DNA of 64,000 nucleotides, taken from the NCBI GenBank assembly GCA_040285825.1, contig JAUPSS010000002.1, forward strand, positions 248,001 through 312,000. Reading direction: 5' to 3'. Both the position numbers and the translations under genes were made by a program. Numbering within the stretch: position 1 is the stretch's first letter; every line of letters begins with the position of its first letter. Below the pieces are notes generated by a model that was not told the origin of the DNA, made no database searches, and saw only the letters and a program-made list of their open reading frames with translations. The stretch is from Eukaryota sp. TZLM1-RC (lineage: Eukaryota > Metamonada: BaSk clade). This document shows, in pieces, positions 20,702 through 30,765 of this stretch.

Positions 20702-21379
20702 AGATTTTTGGCTGAAATTTGCTTCCTAAAATGAAACGAATTGATCAAGCACAATCATTATGATCCTTTAGTAGTCAAAATGAATAAGTTTCCAAAATCT
20801 AAACGAAGAAAAACTGTGAAATTCAATGGTTTTGCCATTTCTCTGAATGGACGATTGGGACCTGAGGCATCCTTGTTTCGGATGAATTTAATAATTTCAT
20901 CATTAAAAAACACCCTTCATTTAGGTTAAAATTCTGGACCAATCGATTTGTCTTCAGCTTATACAAAGGTCTTGGTAAAATGGTTGAGGTTGTGGAACTT
21001 GCTCTTGCTCAACACGTGTTTCACAAAGTATGTGAAGATTACTCTCATTTGAGGAAGTAATTTGGTGATGTTAAAATTGTTTAATTTTTCTGGTTAAGAA
21101 ATAGGCGCCCCACAATTCAGAAAAAAATAAAAAAAAACAATTTAGCAAACCTGGTAGTTAGTGAATGTGTACCCATAACATTGCTATGATATTACCCAAT
21201 CTAGGAAGACACGAAATATGTGTAATATCATAATTACTGTTGTGGTGCTCTTGGTATGCCGTAGTCCTCCTAATGCACTTCAAGACATCACTTTTTTACT
21301 AATGTTTAAAATCAGTTTGATGTTTGAAATTTATCATTTGGAGGGCCACAAAGTAATTATTTCAAGGACAGGTGGTTAG

Positions 21380-22990
21380 ATGATGAACAGGTCATGGATT
21401 CGATCAGAAAATATATCAATCAGTAATCAATTCCACCGTCACAATACAAAATACTTGTGCCCGTCACATCTGCCCCATTATTTTTCAGAAGAGATGTTGA
21501 AAATTTTTCAACATTTGATCAAATCCTGTAATGAAGGAGACACTTTGATTCTTTTACCCTTTAATGATGCATTGATTCTTTCAGACCTGCATTTTTTGTC
21601 CAACAATTCACTATTGGTTAACTTCGGGTTCTTGTTGTCTTTGGATCAAGTCCAGCACAAGAGAAGTTTTTCTTTATGATTCGTTTCGATGAAAAATTAA
21701 ATTCATGGTGCATTTTCAGTTACATTTACTAGTTCTGTCCCTATTTTATTTAAAATAAGCTCAACTTTGCATCATTCACCTGTAATGTCAAATTTATGAT
21801 TTTACAAGGATGTAAGGTTATTGATGAAACATCTGTTGTGGGAAAGGAGTATCCTCTATTATTTTTTATTTTGAATAATACTAATAATTTATTTTAAAAT
21901 TTATTTATTAGGAGGAGAAGTACATCAAGAAGTCAAAATTCCCCATTAAATTGATTACTCATTGAACTTGGGTAATAATGATCACACAACCAATTTTGTA
22001 GCCAGATTGGAAGCAAATTTCAACCCAGTTCAATTTCACAAGATATAGACTTGACATATTTATGGAAGTTAATTTGATTGATGTCAATCCTGAACTAATT
22101 CGAAGTCTGTGTTGTCATCATCTAATTTTGGTGGTATTTCAAATCTTCAATTCTTTGTCAAGCGTCTTTTCTTGATAAACGAAACAAATTTGTAAACTCT
22201 TTTTAAATGAAGTTGATTTACTAAATTATGTAAGTAATAACTATTCAAGAGATTTTGACATTACTCATGATTATTTGCCCCTGACATTTGGCGTAAATGT
22301 CTTCCCAATAATGTACAGAAACTACCACCTAGAACGCTAGACAATTTGAGGTATTGTGTTAAAAATTGCACCAATAAATAACAATAATTTTTGAAGGCTT
22401 GGATTTTAATGTTCGTCTTGGCCAAAAATGATAAACCCCCAGTCGCAAATTTTTTGTTAGATGCCCAGAACAGTTCTCCTTCGTGTATACTTACTCAAAT
22501 TCCTCAAATCTGTGATCTTTTAGATGATGATACGTTTTCTTGTACAATGTGCCTTCGATGTTTCATTTGGCCCGACAACGTGCCTCATAATTTGATTTGC
22601 AAATGTGGATCAAAAATTTCTCCAAATCATCTGTTTAATTGTAAACACTTTATTACTATCCGATCAAGGGTCCATGATGCAGTAAGGGAGCAACTCTATT
22701 ATATGTCAAAGTCTCACTGAATTGTCCCCTATTTAGAACCCATACTCTGTCGTTTGGTTGATGAAGATATTTTGAATTCTTTTGGTCGAAATAGAGGTGA
22801 TTTAATGCTTGAAGGACTTGAAGGGACGACATTTATCACTGATGTGTGTAATGATTCTTTTATACCATTAGCTCAGTCAAAATACAAGAATCCGCTGCCT
22901 GTTGACGAAAACACTAAAATTGATAAATTTAATGCAAAGTTGCTATTCAAATCAATTTCGTTACAGATGTTGAATATGATAATTTATTGA
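21380..22990 (+). mobile_element. RLE non-LTR retrotransposon relic (group beta, copy B)
   Basis: Plus-strand version of the beta relic. It runs from HRHNTKYLCPSHLPHYF and LIKSCNEGDTLILLPFNDAL, through KAWILMFVLAKNDKPPVANF and LICKCGSKISPNHLFNCKHF (complete C-x-C...H...C finger), RSRVHDAVREQLYYMSKSH, GRNRGDLMLEGLEGTTFITD (endonuclease core, G of GD intact) to a truncated tail. It is the best-preserved beta finger and core in the window, but it still has stops. Confidence 0.7.
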
Positions 22991-22999
22991 ATTTGCACA

Positions 23000-23614
23000 C
23001 TTGATTAAATTAAATCATAACTAATGGGACGACTATCATTAAACCAAGATTTCCTCTACAAAATCTTGATTTGCTTGCTGTCTAGCTAAAGCTTCTCTAA
23101 TTCGATTGAAAAACCGCGGTAATCTATTAATAATGGCAAATTGAATCCGTGAACGCCATAAAAAAATATCAAATCTTTTCATTGTTTTTTCTTTCACCAT
23201 TTTTTGGAAGTCATCCAAAAAAGTTTCTGCTTCAACTGATAATCTTCCATTTATCGAAAATGGAAAAGCAATAAAAACCAGCTGTGTATTTCTATCGATA
23301 TTTGCATCTTCAATTTCTTTATCATATTTTCTATGTTTTTCTTTTGCTTTAAAATCCAGAGCAGCCACAGGATTAAGTTTTCTTCTGTGAACCAAAGTAT
23401 CGTTTGCAACATTACATGAGACAAAGTCAACAATAGCTTCAGAATTATCAATCCAATCACAGTATACATCACCTCTATCATCAGAACACATTACAGATGT
23501 CGAATCCATCCAATTCCTGGTATTTTGAAGACGTTTCTTTTGAACAACTGAGGATTCGATTAAATACAATACCCCCTTAAAAAAGTTTTTGTTCACTTGA
23601 TTGATCAAGCACAA
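23000..23614 (-). mobile_element. RLE non-LTR retrotransposon 3' part (group gamma), ORF open
   Basis: A 191-aa open frame carries SDDRGDVYCDWID...EAIVDFVS (endonuclease core), KEKHRKYDKEIEDANIDRNT, QLVFIAFPFSINGRLSVEAE with TFLDDF, and RFFNRIREALARQQANQDFV near the end. The N-terminal 40 residues do not match other gamma copies, so the 5' end is truncated at about 23,490. It is the longest gamma tail in the window and overlaps the 1-655 fragment. Confidence 0.75.
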
Positions 23615-24032
23615 TGGTCATAAACAAGGTAGTCATTTATGCGAAGTCACAAATCAAATGTTTCAAAAAATATACTTGATAAGATCTGAGAACCAGGACA
23701 TTGTCCTTGAAAGAATTAATGTCAGGGAACATTAATTAATTTATCACATTTGAGCTTTATGTAGATACATTACTAGTGAGTCCCTTTATATAGATTGACA
23801 TAAAATAAAATTTTCTTTAACTGTACCCCTTTACACACATATACAACCACACCTGACATGCCTTCCAGCAACATTAATTTATATGACACATCCAATTTCT
23901 TGATTGATATGGATTGATTGGTACCTAATACATTGTTGTAGGAATGACAATTGATGCGTTTTTGGAGTTCACAAACTGCCGAATTAAGGTAATTGTACTT
24001 TTTACAGTGGACATTGTTTCATTACCTGAACT

Positions 24033-25533
24033 TGTTGGCGCCCTAAGGCTTATATGTTATGATTAGAAAATAAATCAACTTTTCCTCATTCACTTTTCCT
24101 CATTATCTTTATCTCAACCACTTTTGCAACCTAAGGCAACAATAATTATTGGCCATTTAGGTTATAGGTATACCACTTTGTTATAACACAGCTTTTCTAC
24201 AGAGGATATCTTCAGCAGATATCATGTCAGTCCTTTTCAGCCAAAACACTGACACCGTTAAAACTAACATGCAGGAACATAACAGGTATGCAATTAGCAT
24301 ACAAACAGTAGTAGTAGGAGAAGTACTAGAGACTAGTAAAGTCGAGGACTCGGGATCGAGACCACCCTCCGCCCCTCCTCAAAGAAAAACGATGGAAACA
24401 GGCACGGAACCACCTCCTGCCTCTTCCAAATCAAAATAATGGAAACATGCACGAAACCACCTCCCGCCTTCCAAATCCAACCTAATGCCACAAAAGGTTT
24501 CAGGAACGGGACTACACCCCTCCTCACCAAAAAGGCAAATGTTGGTTCAAGTCCTGAAACTTCGACAGTCTACCAAGGATATGAAAAACTTCAGTCCATT
24601 TTAGACGAACTGGATGACGAAGAGAAAGAACTTCGCCAACAAAACGTGAAGGATGCGGAGGATCACCTCGAACCTACAGATCACTGTTTGTTTGAGCAGC
24701 TCCCTCCTTCATGGAAGCAAATTCCAAAGACAGTAAGATGGCTCCAGTGATGGATTCTACAAACTCCTCACAAGGACACGAAGCTTTACCTCGAATCAAT
24801 TGACTTTTATCCATTCGAGCAGCTCCCTTCCTTACGGAGCCAAACACGAGAAAAGTCGACCAAATACGAGGTTACGAGTAGAAACTCCACCTCCACTATT
24901 ATTGTACTACAATGCAAAGATACGGTCCTTGCTCATCTGATATTTTTAGTCGTAAAGCCCGTACTTTAACCACAAAAGACGCCACCTTCAGGTCTCTAAG
25001 GTTTGTTACTTTGTTTACTGTTGTTGTTAATCCAACATAAACCCTGCATAATCATCAACGAATCCATTCTTCGATTCCATGATACCTTTACTAAACGACA
25101 CCACCACGTTTCTCGTTTACGAAAAAGGGAAGAAGCAGAGCATCTTTATGTAGCGACTAAAACATACACAACAAAGTATTCAAACACACAGATCTTGGAA
25201 CGAGCCCCTTTTCAGTTATTGCTTACTACTTTATACTAACATTGTTCTGGGAGAGCCATAGTACATCAATTGTCGATCTTAAAAATGTGAATCCCAATCA
25301 CTACAAAGATAATTGTAAACAATAGCAAACATTAGAATTTAGTATTTAGTTCTTAGTATTTATAGTTATTTAGTTATTTGTTATAGTTTTGTTTCATATT
25401 CATATAAGCTGATTTATTTTGAAAAAGGGAAGAAGCAGTGTTGGCGCCCTAAAGCTTATATGTTATGATTAGAAAATAAATCAACTTTTCCTCATTATCT
25501 TTATCTCAACCACTTTTGCAACCTAAGGCAACA
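24033..25533 (+). mobile_element. Short non-autonomous LTR retrotransposon, complete
   Basis: LTRs of 109 bp (24,033-24,141) and 95 bp (25,439-25,533), TGTTGGCGCC...AAGGCAACA. They differ mainly by a 14-bp tandem duplication (TTTTCCTCATTCAC) in the left one. The target duplication is AACT (24,029-24,032 and 25,534-25,537). The left LTR is followed by ATAATTATTGGCC. The right LTR is preceded by the polypurine tract GAAAAAGGGAAGAAGCAG; a near copy of that tract also occurs internally at 25,122. The interior has only short ORFs (24,224-24,439; 24,439-24,750), the second with an acidic EELDDEEKELRQQN-like helix. No RT, integrase or knuckle. Confidence 0.87.
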
Positions 25534-25537
25534 AACT

Positions 25538-26715
25538 GGCATTACCCCTTTTTAAGCTGTGTTTGTCAACTTGTGTCATTGTGAGCTGACTGTGATTTCC
25601 CGTTCAAGAAAGTCAGATACAGAATCTCCTGAATGTAGATACTTCCTCCACAAATATAGTCAAAGTTGGCATGTCATACTACCTTGTACTTATTGAATCG
25701 GCATGTTATTACAGCAAAACAAAAACACAAAGCTATAAGTGCTACTTTCAGAGAGTAGTAGACAATAAATATTGACAAAATAGTGTTGCAACATAATATT
25801 ATCGTGTGAAATTAAATTCTGTTTTGATCATCACAACTGAAAAATAATAATTTCCAAGTAAAAAGTATTTCCCTTCAGGCTTGGTTGAATAGTACTTCGC
25901 ACTTTCTTTTTCCTCATACAAATTTTATTCAAACAAAATTATAAAAAAACTAAAAATAAATCTCCTCATACTCCACATCTACTAAAGAAAACTTACCTAC
26001 AGCTTTTTCTTCATAAAATTTTCCTAGTAATAACAAAGAGCTAGAATATATGTCACCAACAGAATTTCTGTCAAATTCATCAGCCAAATTTGAAAGCAAA
26101 GGTTCTAAAAAATCACACAGATTCATCTTTCACCAGACAAAGTGACTAGAAAATGGTGTATGTGAGAATGATTGCAAACATCATTAATCGCTATTTATCA
26201 CATATGTACCTTGAAAATTTGGTTTATGTACTGATAGATTCATTTGAATATTGCAAATTACCAATAAAGATTCCGTTTTTGATGACTGTATTTGTTCAAA
26301 GTCCGCGCAACTCACCTTACGTCTTGCTCTGAATTGTTGAAAATTGATAACTCAAGGTTCAACATTGAATTATGCTGTCAGTAATACAGTTTTTGATTAG
26401 GCAGGAAACTCTTGTGTCAAAGAATTTTACACCAACCAAACAATTAATTAAAAATGAAACATCAAGTAATGTTTTGACAGGATTTTCGAGGTACTGTGTA
26501 TTCAATTTTTTCAATTTTTGCATCCTATAGAAATGTTAAATGAATCACTTTACTAAAAAAAATAAAACCTGAGAACTTGTCATTGGTTGAGTTCATGAGA
26601 GAAAAACTAAGATGCTGACTGACAATTAAAGCTCAACACCAGCGACAAATGAGTAAGCAGTGGAGGAAATTAAGATTAAAACAACTAAAACACAAAACAG
26701 AGACACAATAAACGA
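25538..26715. other. Unassigned AT-rich region with a gamma-type relic at about 26,240-26,560
   Basis: 25,538-26,230 shows no gene. At 26,260-26,440 on the plus strand the bases follow the start of the 1-655 fragment (ACTCACCTTACGTCTTGCTCTGAATTG; then a TGCTGTCAGTAATACAG step that mirrors TGCTGTTAGAGACACTG). This is an old gamma RLE relic with many indels. It is too decayed to translate. Confidence 0.45.
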
Positions 26716-27405
26716 TCAACCATAATGGTTAAAAAAGATAGGGGGTGGCAGATCCCCTACTGAATCCCCCTCAATTCTCATTGATTTTTTAATCCTCAAC
26801 TGCTTGGCTTTGTTTCTTGCAACCAACTTAGTCTGAGCATCTTTGTCGTTTAGATCAAACAAATCTCTGCTACAGGTGGCTGCAACAAAAGTCTCAACAG
26901 TTCTATCAATGGTGGTATTGGGAAGTTTATTGTCATTTACCGTCTCACTATTTGAAACAGTAATCGAAGTAATTGGGGATGGACTGAAATCCAGAGATTT
27001 AACACTAGATAAGCCACTTTCGTATAGACAAGACAGAGAAAGATGGAGTTGAACAGATGCGATATAATTAAGGTCCTTATCCTTAAGATAACAGCTAAGA
27101 GATGTAGAAATAATGGTACTTGGAAGTGTGTAGACGTTGAAAGGTGTAGGTAGATACATGCGAAACGAACATGTAGAGTTGGGATACTCAGATTGTAGAG
27201 TAACTGAATAATTACGAGATAAATGATGTAAGTTCAATACAGTAGAGTGAAAACAGCAGGTATATCCAGTGAAACCTGACAGTAATATTGGTTCGAAATC
27301 TAGAAAACGAAACAAGAGGTTTTTAAACTCAAAGGAAGAAATCAGAGGAGAGACAGAAACTAGAAAGACATCCAATGACCACATGAAAGAGGGATTTAAT
27401 GTCAT
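26716..27405 (-). CDS. Hypothetical protein, 229 aa
   Basis: An uninterrupted ORF in single-copy sequence, ending in TGA, with its ATG just after an A-rich stretch. The N-terminal 145 residues alternate hydrophobic and polar residues, which suggests a beta-rich fold. Residues about 150-200 are Ser/Thr/Asp-rich. The C-terminus is basic (NKAKQLRIKKSMRIEG) and ends LPPPIFFNHYG. No signal peptide, transmembrane helix or family motif that I recognise. Length, composition and lack of repeats support a real gene, but the function is unknown. Confidence 0.45.
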   Translation of the reverse strand: MTLNPSFMWSLDVFLVSVSPLISSFEFKNLLFRFLDFEPILLSGFTGYTCCFHSTVLNLHHLSRNYSVTLQSEYPNSTCSFRMYLPTPFNVYTLPSTIISTSLSCYLKDKDLNYIASVQLHLSLSCLYESGLSSVKSLDFSPSPITSITVSNSETVNDNKLPNTTIDRTVETFVAATCSRDLFDLNDKDAQTKLVARNKAKQLRIKKSMRIEGDSVGDLPPPIFFNHYG

Positions 27406-27773
27406 TATTATTTTTGGTTTGAAAAGTATGGTTTTATGCTACTGGAAATTTCACTTATCATGCATTCCCAAGTGAAATTCACTCCTGTTTTCAACTTTCT
27501 CAATGTCTACTCACAGGCTGTAAGAGACATGTAGCGTTATTTGACAAAGACAATCATGATCTTCATCAATGGGCTACCTCACTTAAATACACCTACTGCT
27601 TTCACAGAACAAAGCCTCGTGACTTGATGTATCTAAGTGGATCTACCAAATGCTGCTAAGACATTTGTGGATCCGTCCCAAAAGTTTTTAAAAAAAAATT
27701 AAAAATACAATTCAAAAAATCAAAATAAAATACTTTTCGAAAATTTTAGTTTCTGTATGCTCAGGTTCCTCAT

Positions 27774-28149
27774 TCATTTCCTCAATAGAACTTCTGAACA
27801 AATGTATCTTTCCGGCCACAATTCCGCTTTCTTCTTAATTTGAATATATTTTGCAGCGGAAATATCTCTGTCATATACTATTTGACATTCAGAACAAATA
27901 CGCATCTGCCATGAGCCTGCTTGAATATTCTCGGCCATGTAACAACTGGATAGTTTGCGTGTATTAAGTTCACTGGTTGATAAGTGCTTTACGTCCTTTT
28001 GATAAAACAACCAGTTTCTAAAAGCCCTGGCTGATCCATATCTATTGATTTTTTGGCAATGAGAAGGAAAATTAGCAGAGCCCACAACAAAGTAGAGCTT
28101 TTTAGGATGTCCAGCCAGCCTTTGAAATTTGTTGAGGTTCTCTCGGAAC
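27774..28149 (-). pseudogene. Fanzor/TnpB-like C-terminal part, split from its upstream part by RLE-alpha
   Basis: Minus strand. KFQRLAGHPKKLYFVVGSAN leads to YGSARAFRNWL, STSELNTRKLSSC, WQMRICSECQIVYDRD and then ISAAKYI. The order 'VG(S/N)A', 'Y(G)SA-R-x2', 'S-T-x-T-x-K-x-C', C-x2-C and RD(I/V)xAAxxI is that of the Fanzor RuvC/zinc-ribbon end. In the first half finger only one Cys is left. Upstream coding (NRRRKVRRF, 28,836-28,860) continues on the far side of a non-LTR insertion flanked by a 12-bp duplication. Further upstream, to about 29,190, there are coding-like stretches in shifting frames (for example QKFNQYLNQWNLVRRKV) that may be the middle of the same gene. A relic, not an active gene. 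Confidence 0.6.
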
Positions 28150-28823
28150 TTTTTTTTGACCAAAATTTTAATTTTATTCAAAACCTATAAATCAACATCT
28201 AAAAAATCCATCTCTCCCAGAACAAAAACACTAGATGCAACTCTTTCATAGTGAGATCCAAGAGAAAGCAAAGCATCAGAAACCATCTTCAACATCCCCT
28301 TAAAAATAGAAAACACAATTCTATTTTGCCAAAACAATCTGTTGAAATTTCTCCCAGTTCTTCTCTTTACAATCATTTCAAAATCATCCAAAAAACGTAT
28401 AGCCGTTGGATCAAGTGAACCAAATAGAGAAAATACAGATAGATACAAGTTGTATTTTGCATGCTGTAGACTGGCCAATTTGGACAAAGGTTCATTGTAC
28501 TTTTTGAATTTGAAATTTTCTGCATTTGAAAGGGAATTATGAATTTCAGAATTAACTAGCCTTTCATTTGAGGCATTACAAGGATCAACAGACATTACAT
28601 CCAATAAAATGAAACTTCCATCTAATCCAGGTAATATCACATCACCTCTATTATTCTTATGAAAATCATCTTCAGCATCAAACAGATTTGACAACAGAGG
28701 TTCCAAGAAAAATTTAATTCTATGAGACTTACACATACAATATAACTGGTCTCTTACACCATCATGAACCTTGCTTCTAAAAGTAATAAAATGTTTACAA
28801 TTTAACAAATGAGTAGTTGTAAT
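28150..28823 (-). mobile_element. RLE non-LTR retrotransposon insertion (group alpha) with 12-bp target duplication
   Basis: 5'-truncated copy, about 670 bp, with an open 207-codon ORF (28,185-28,808). The ORF carries the end of the finger (LNCKHF), RSKVHDGVRDQLYCMCKSH, NNRGDVILPGLDGSFILLDV (endonuclease core), KYNEPLSKL, LSVFSLFGSLDPTAIRFLDD and RTGRNFNRLFWQNRIVFSIF. The 3' end has AATAAA and an A8 tail, then GTTCCGAGAGAA (28,138-28,149). The same 12 bases stand upstream at 28,824-28,835. A 5' truncation, poly(A) and a 12-bp duplication are the marks of target-primed reverse transcription. The host sequence is the Fanzor-like gene. Confidence 0.85.
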
Positions 28824-29269
28824 TTCTCTCGGAACCGTCTCACTTTTCGTCTGCGGTTATCAAATTTAATTTTTTCCGTTTCTGGCGATTACTTCCCAAT
28901 TAAACTTTCCTCCTTACCAAATTCCATTGGTTTAAATATTGGTTGAATTTTTGAACGGAATATTGGTTGGGAGAGTGTTTACTGGGAGAACGTTGTGTCG
29001 CGTATCTTCTGCCAGTTGGACAAGGGATCACTCCACACTGTTTATCATTTAACAAGTAACCACATAATTTAGACTGGCCCAGATCACCGTCGATCGGGGC
29101 CGTTCAGGTTTAATTTCGACGGGGAATTTTCTAGTGCCCTTCAACTGTATTTCTCTGGTTTTGTTGGCAACAGGGTCACCTATCATTTCTTTTTTAATCT
29201 TCTTTTCTTTTTCGGTGGTTCATCCAGCTCATCTGTGTTTTCTGAGTCAGTGTTTTTACTTTAAAATGT

Positions 29270-30425
29270 TAAAAGATGTTCACTACCATTAGTTTTCAAT
29301 AAAAAATTTTTTAAATCTATTCTTCAAACTTTTTCTGTTGATATTGAATTTTTGATGAGGGGATTGTTTAAATAATCGTTTCAAATATTCATCTTTGATG
29401 AACTTTATTTCGGAAGATGATTCTTTAATAAGTGGAAATTTTTTCAAACAGTGCAAAACATGTGAAGGTACCTCAAGAAATTTGGAACCTTTATGAGAAG
29501 CTAAAGGTATTTATCATAATTTCTTCCAGCAACGCATATGAGAAATAAAGTGAGTAAGTATGGTGAAATTTTAAGATTAAAGAGAAAGAGCTCACCAATT
29601 TTTTTTGATGAAAAGGCGATTCTATCATTTGAAAATAGTAAGGATGCAGTGGCAGGAAATCTTTGAAAGAGATTCAAGATAAAATTACATGCATTTAATG
29701 AAAAGAAACTTTTTGTTGAATTATTAAAATGGAAATTGATGTATGGCTCGAGAATAGAATGAATAACTACTTCTTCGGGTTTTTCAACTTCTGTAGGTTC
29801 ACCAACATCTAGAGGTGCTATGGTTTATCTGGTATAAAAGAAAAAAGATAATTGGCACATACATTCGTTTTATCCAGAATTCTACAATGAGCACGAATGA
29901 AATTTTTTGTCCAGGATTGACAAATTTTAGGTAAATTTGTTTTTAACATTGAATGCCAATTGACGACCCCAACAAGCAAAGTAAGAAGAAAGTCTTTTTC
30001 TATTGATAAAATTGCATTTCTGTGCCTGTAGCCAATCATTGAGGAAAATATTGAATGTATTTCTGAAGGGAACTAGAGAATTTTCCCATGGAGAAACAAG
30101 AGACCTCTCGTGTGGGCATTCAGGAAGACATCCACTGTAAAAAGATATGTAATAATTGGCGTTGTCTTTTGGAGGTGGATGGGTTTGGAAAAGAACCAGT
30201 GGTGATAACGGTCATAAAAAGATACCATACATGCTGTTCCACTGAAGCTCCAGACGCCAACGGCAAATTCAAAACAAAAGATTGAAGTGATAAAGAAGCT
30301 TCATGACAAATCTCGGTGACCAAAGGAAGGTAAGCCCGATTTTGTTCCATTGCAGTAGGGATCAGAAGTGAGTTAAGTGCACATGACCGAGTGAATACAC
30401 TTGAGACAGAGTGGGTGTCTGACAT
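29270..30425 (-). CDS. Possible multi-exon hypothetical gene, structure unresolved
   Basis: Three stretches on the minus strand look coding but lie in different frames. They are 30,425-30,130 (MSDTHSVSSVFTRSCALNSL ...), 30,120-29,930 (NTFNIFLNDWLQAQKCNFIN ... YFACWGRQLAFNV) and 29,810-29,500 (VGEPTEVEKPEEVVIHSILE ... ISPYLLTLFLICVAGRN). A Lys-rich end follows at 29,480-29,280 (KFPLIKESSSEIKFIKDEYL). A pyrimidine-rich TTTTTACAG at 30,126 and a GTATGT...ACCAG pair of 34 nt near 29,830-29,870 are candidate splice sites. I could not connect all exons in frame. It could instead be a decayed gene. No family recognised. Confidence 0.3.
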
Positions 30426-30765
30426 GTAGTGAGAATAAACAGCTCATCTATTAAATTTACACTTGTCACCCCATTTTTGACTTCTGATCACCTGTTCTGG
30501 GTGATTTTCAGCCCTCAACTTGGCTTTGAAAGGTTTTCATTATGCCCTCACTTTCATCTAACTTCATAAACTATGTTCTGGTTATGTCGCAACAGTAAAT
30601 TGAATATACCTCTTTGCGCAACAACTGTTTTTCTCTTATCACTCTCTCATGTTCTGGTCTCTTGTGTGGTTTTTATGCATTGTCTCTTTCTCATTTATTT
30701 TTATTTTCCTCACCTACCTTCTTTCCTGAGCCTTACGATGCTGTAGGGTTAGACATTACAGAATA

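Larger units (their letters stand above)
19019..22955. repeat. Right arm of the large inverted repeat (pairs with 10,906-14,850)
   Basis: Reverse complement of the left arm, in order: TR-GAG element, gamma tail, tRNA-Gln, delta fragment, beta fragment. Identity is very high from 19,019 to about 22,560. It falls towards the outer end, where this arm retains a finger (CKCGSKISPNHLFNCKHF) that the left arm has lost. The inner end is cut inside the LTR at CTTACTTCTT, whereas the left arm has the whole LTR and the target duplication. The loop of about 4.2 kb holds the GH25 and tail-anchored genes. Confidence 0.85.

Noticed and set aside
28882-28917. A 36-nt GTAAGG...GCCAG intron in the upstream Fanzor part
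   Set aside because: Splice sites look good, but the joined frame does not agree with the most protein-like frame upstream. The gene is a relic, so I do not annotate it.
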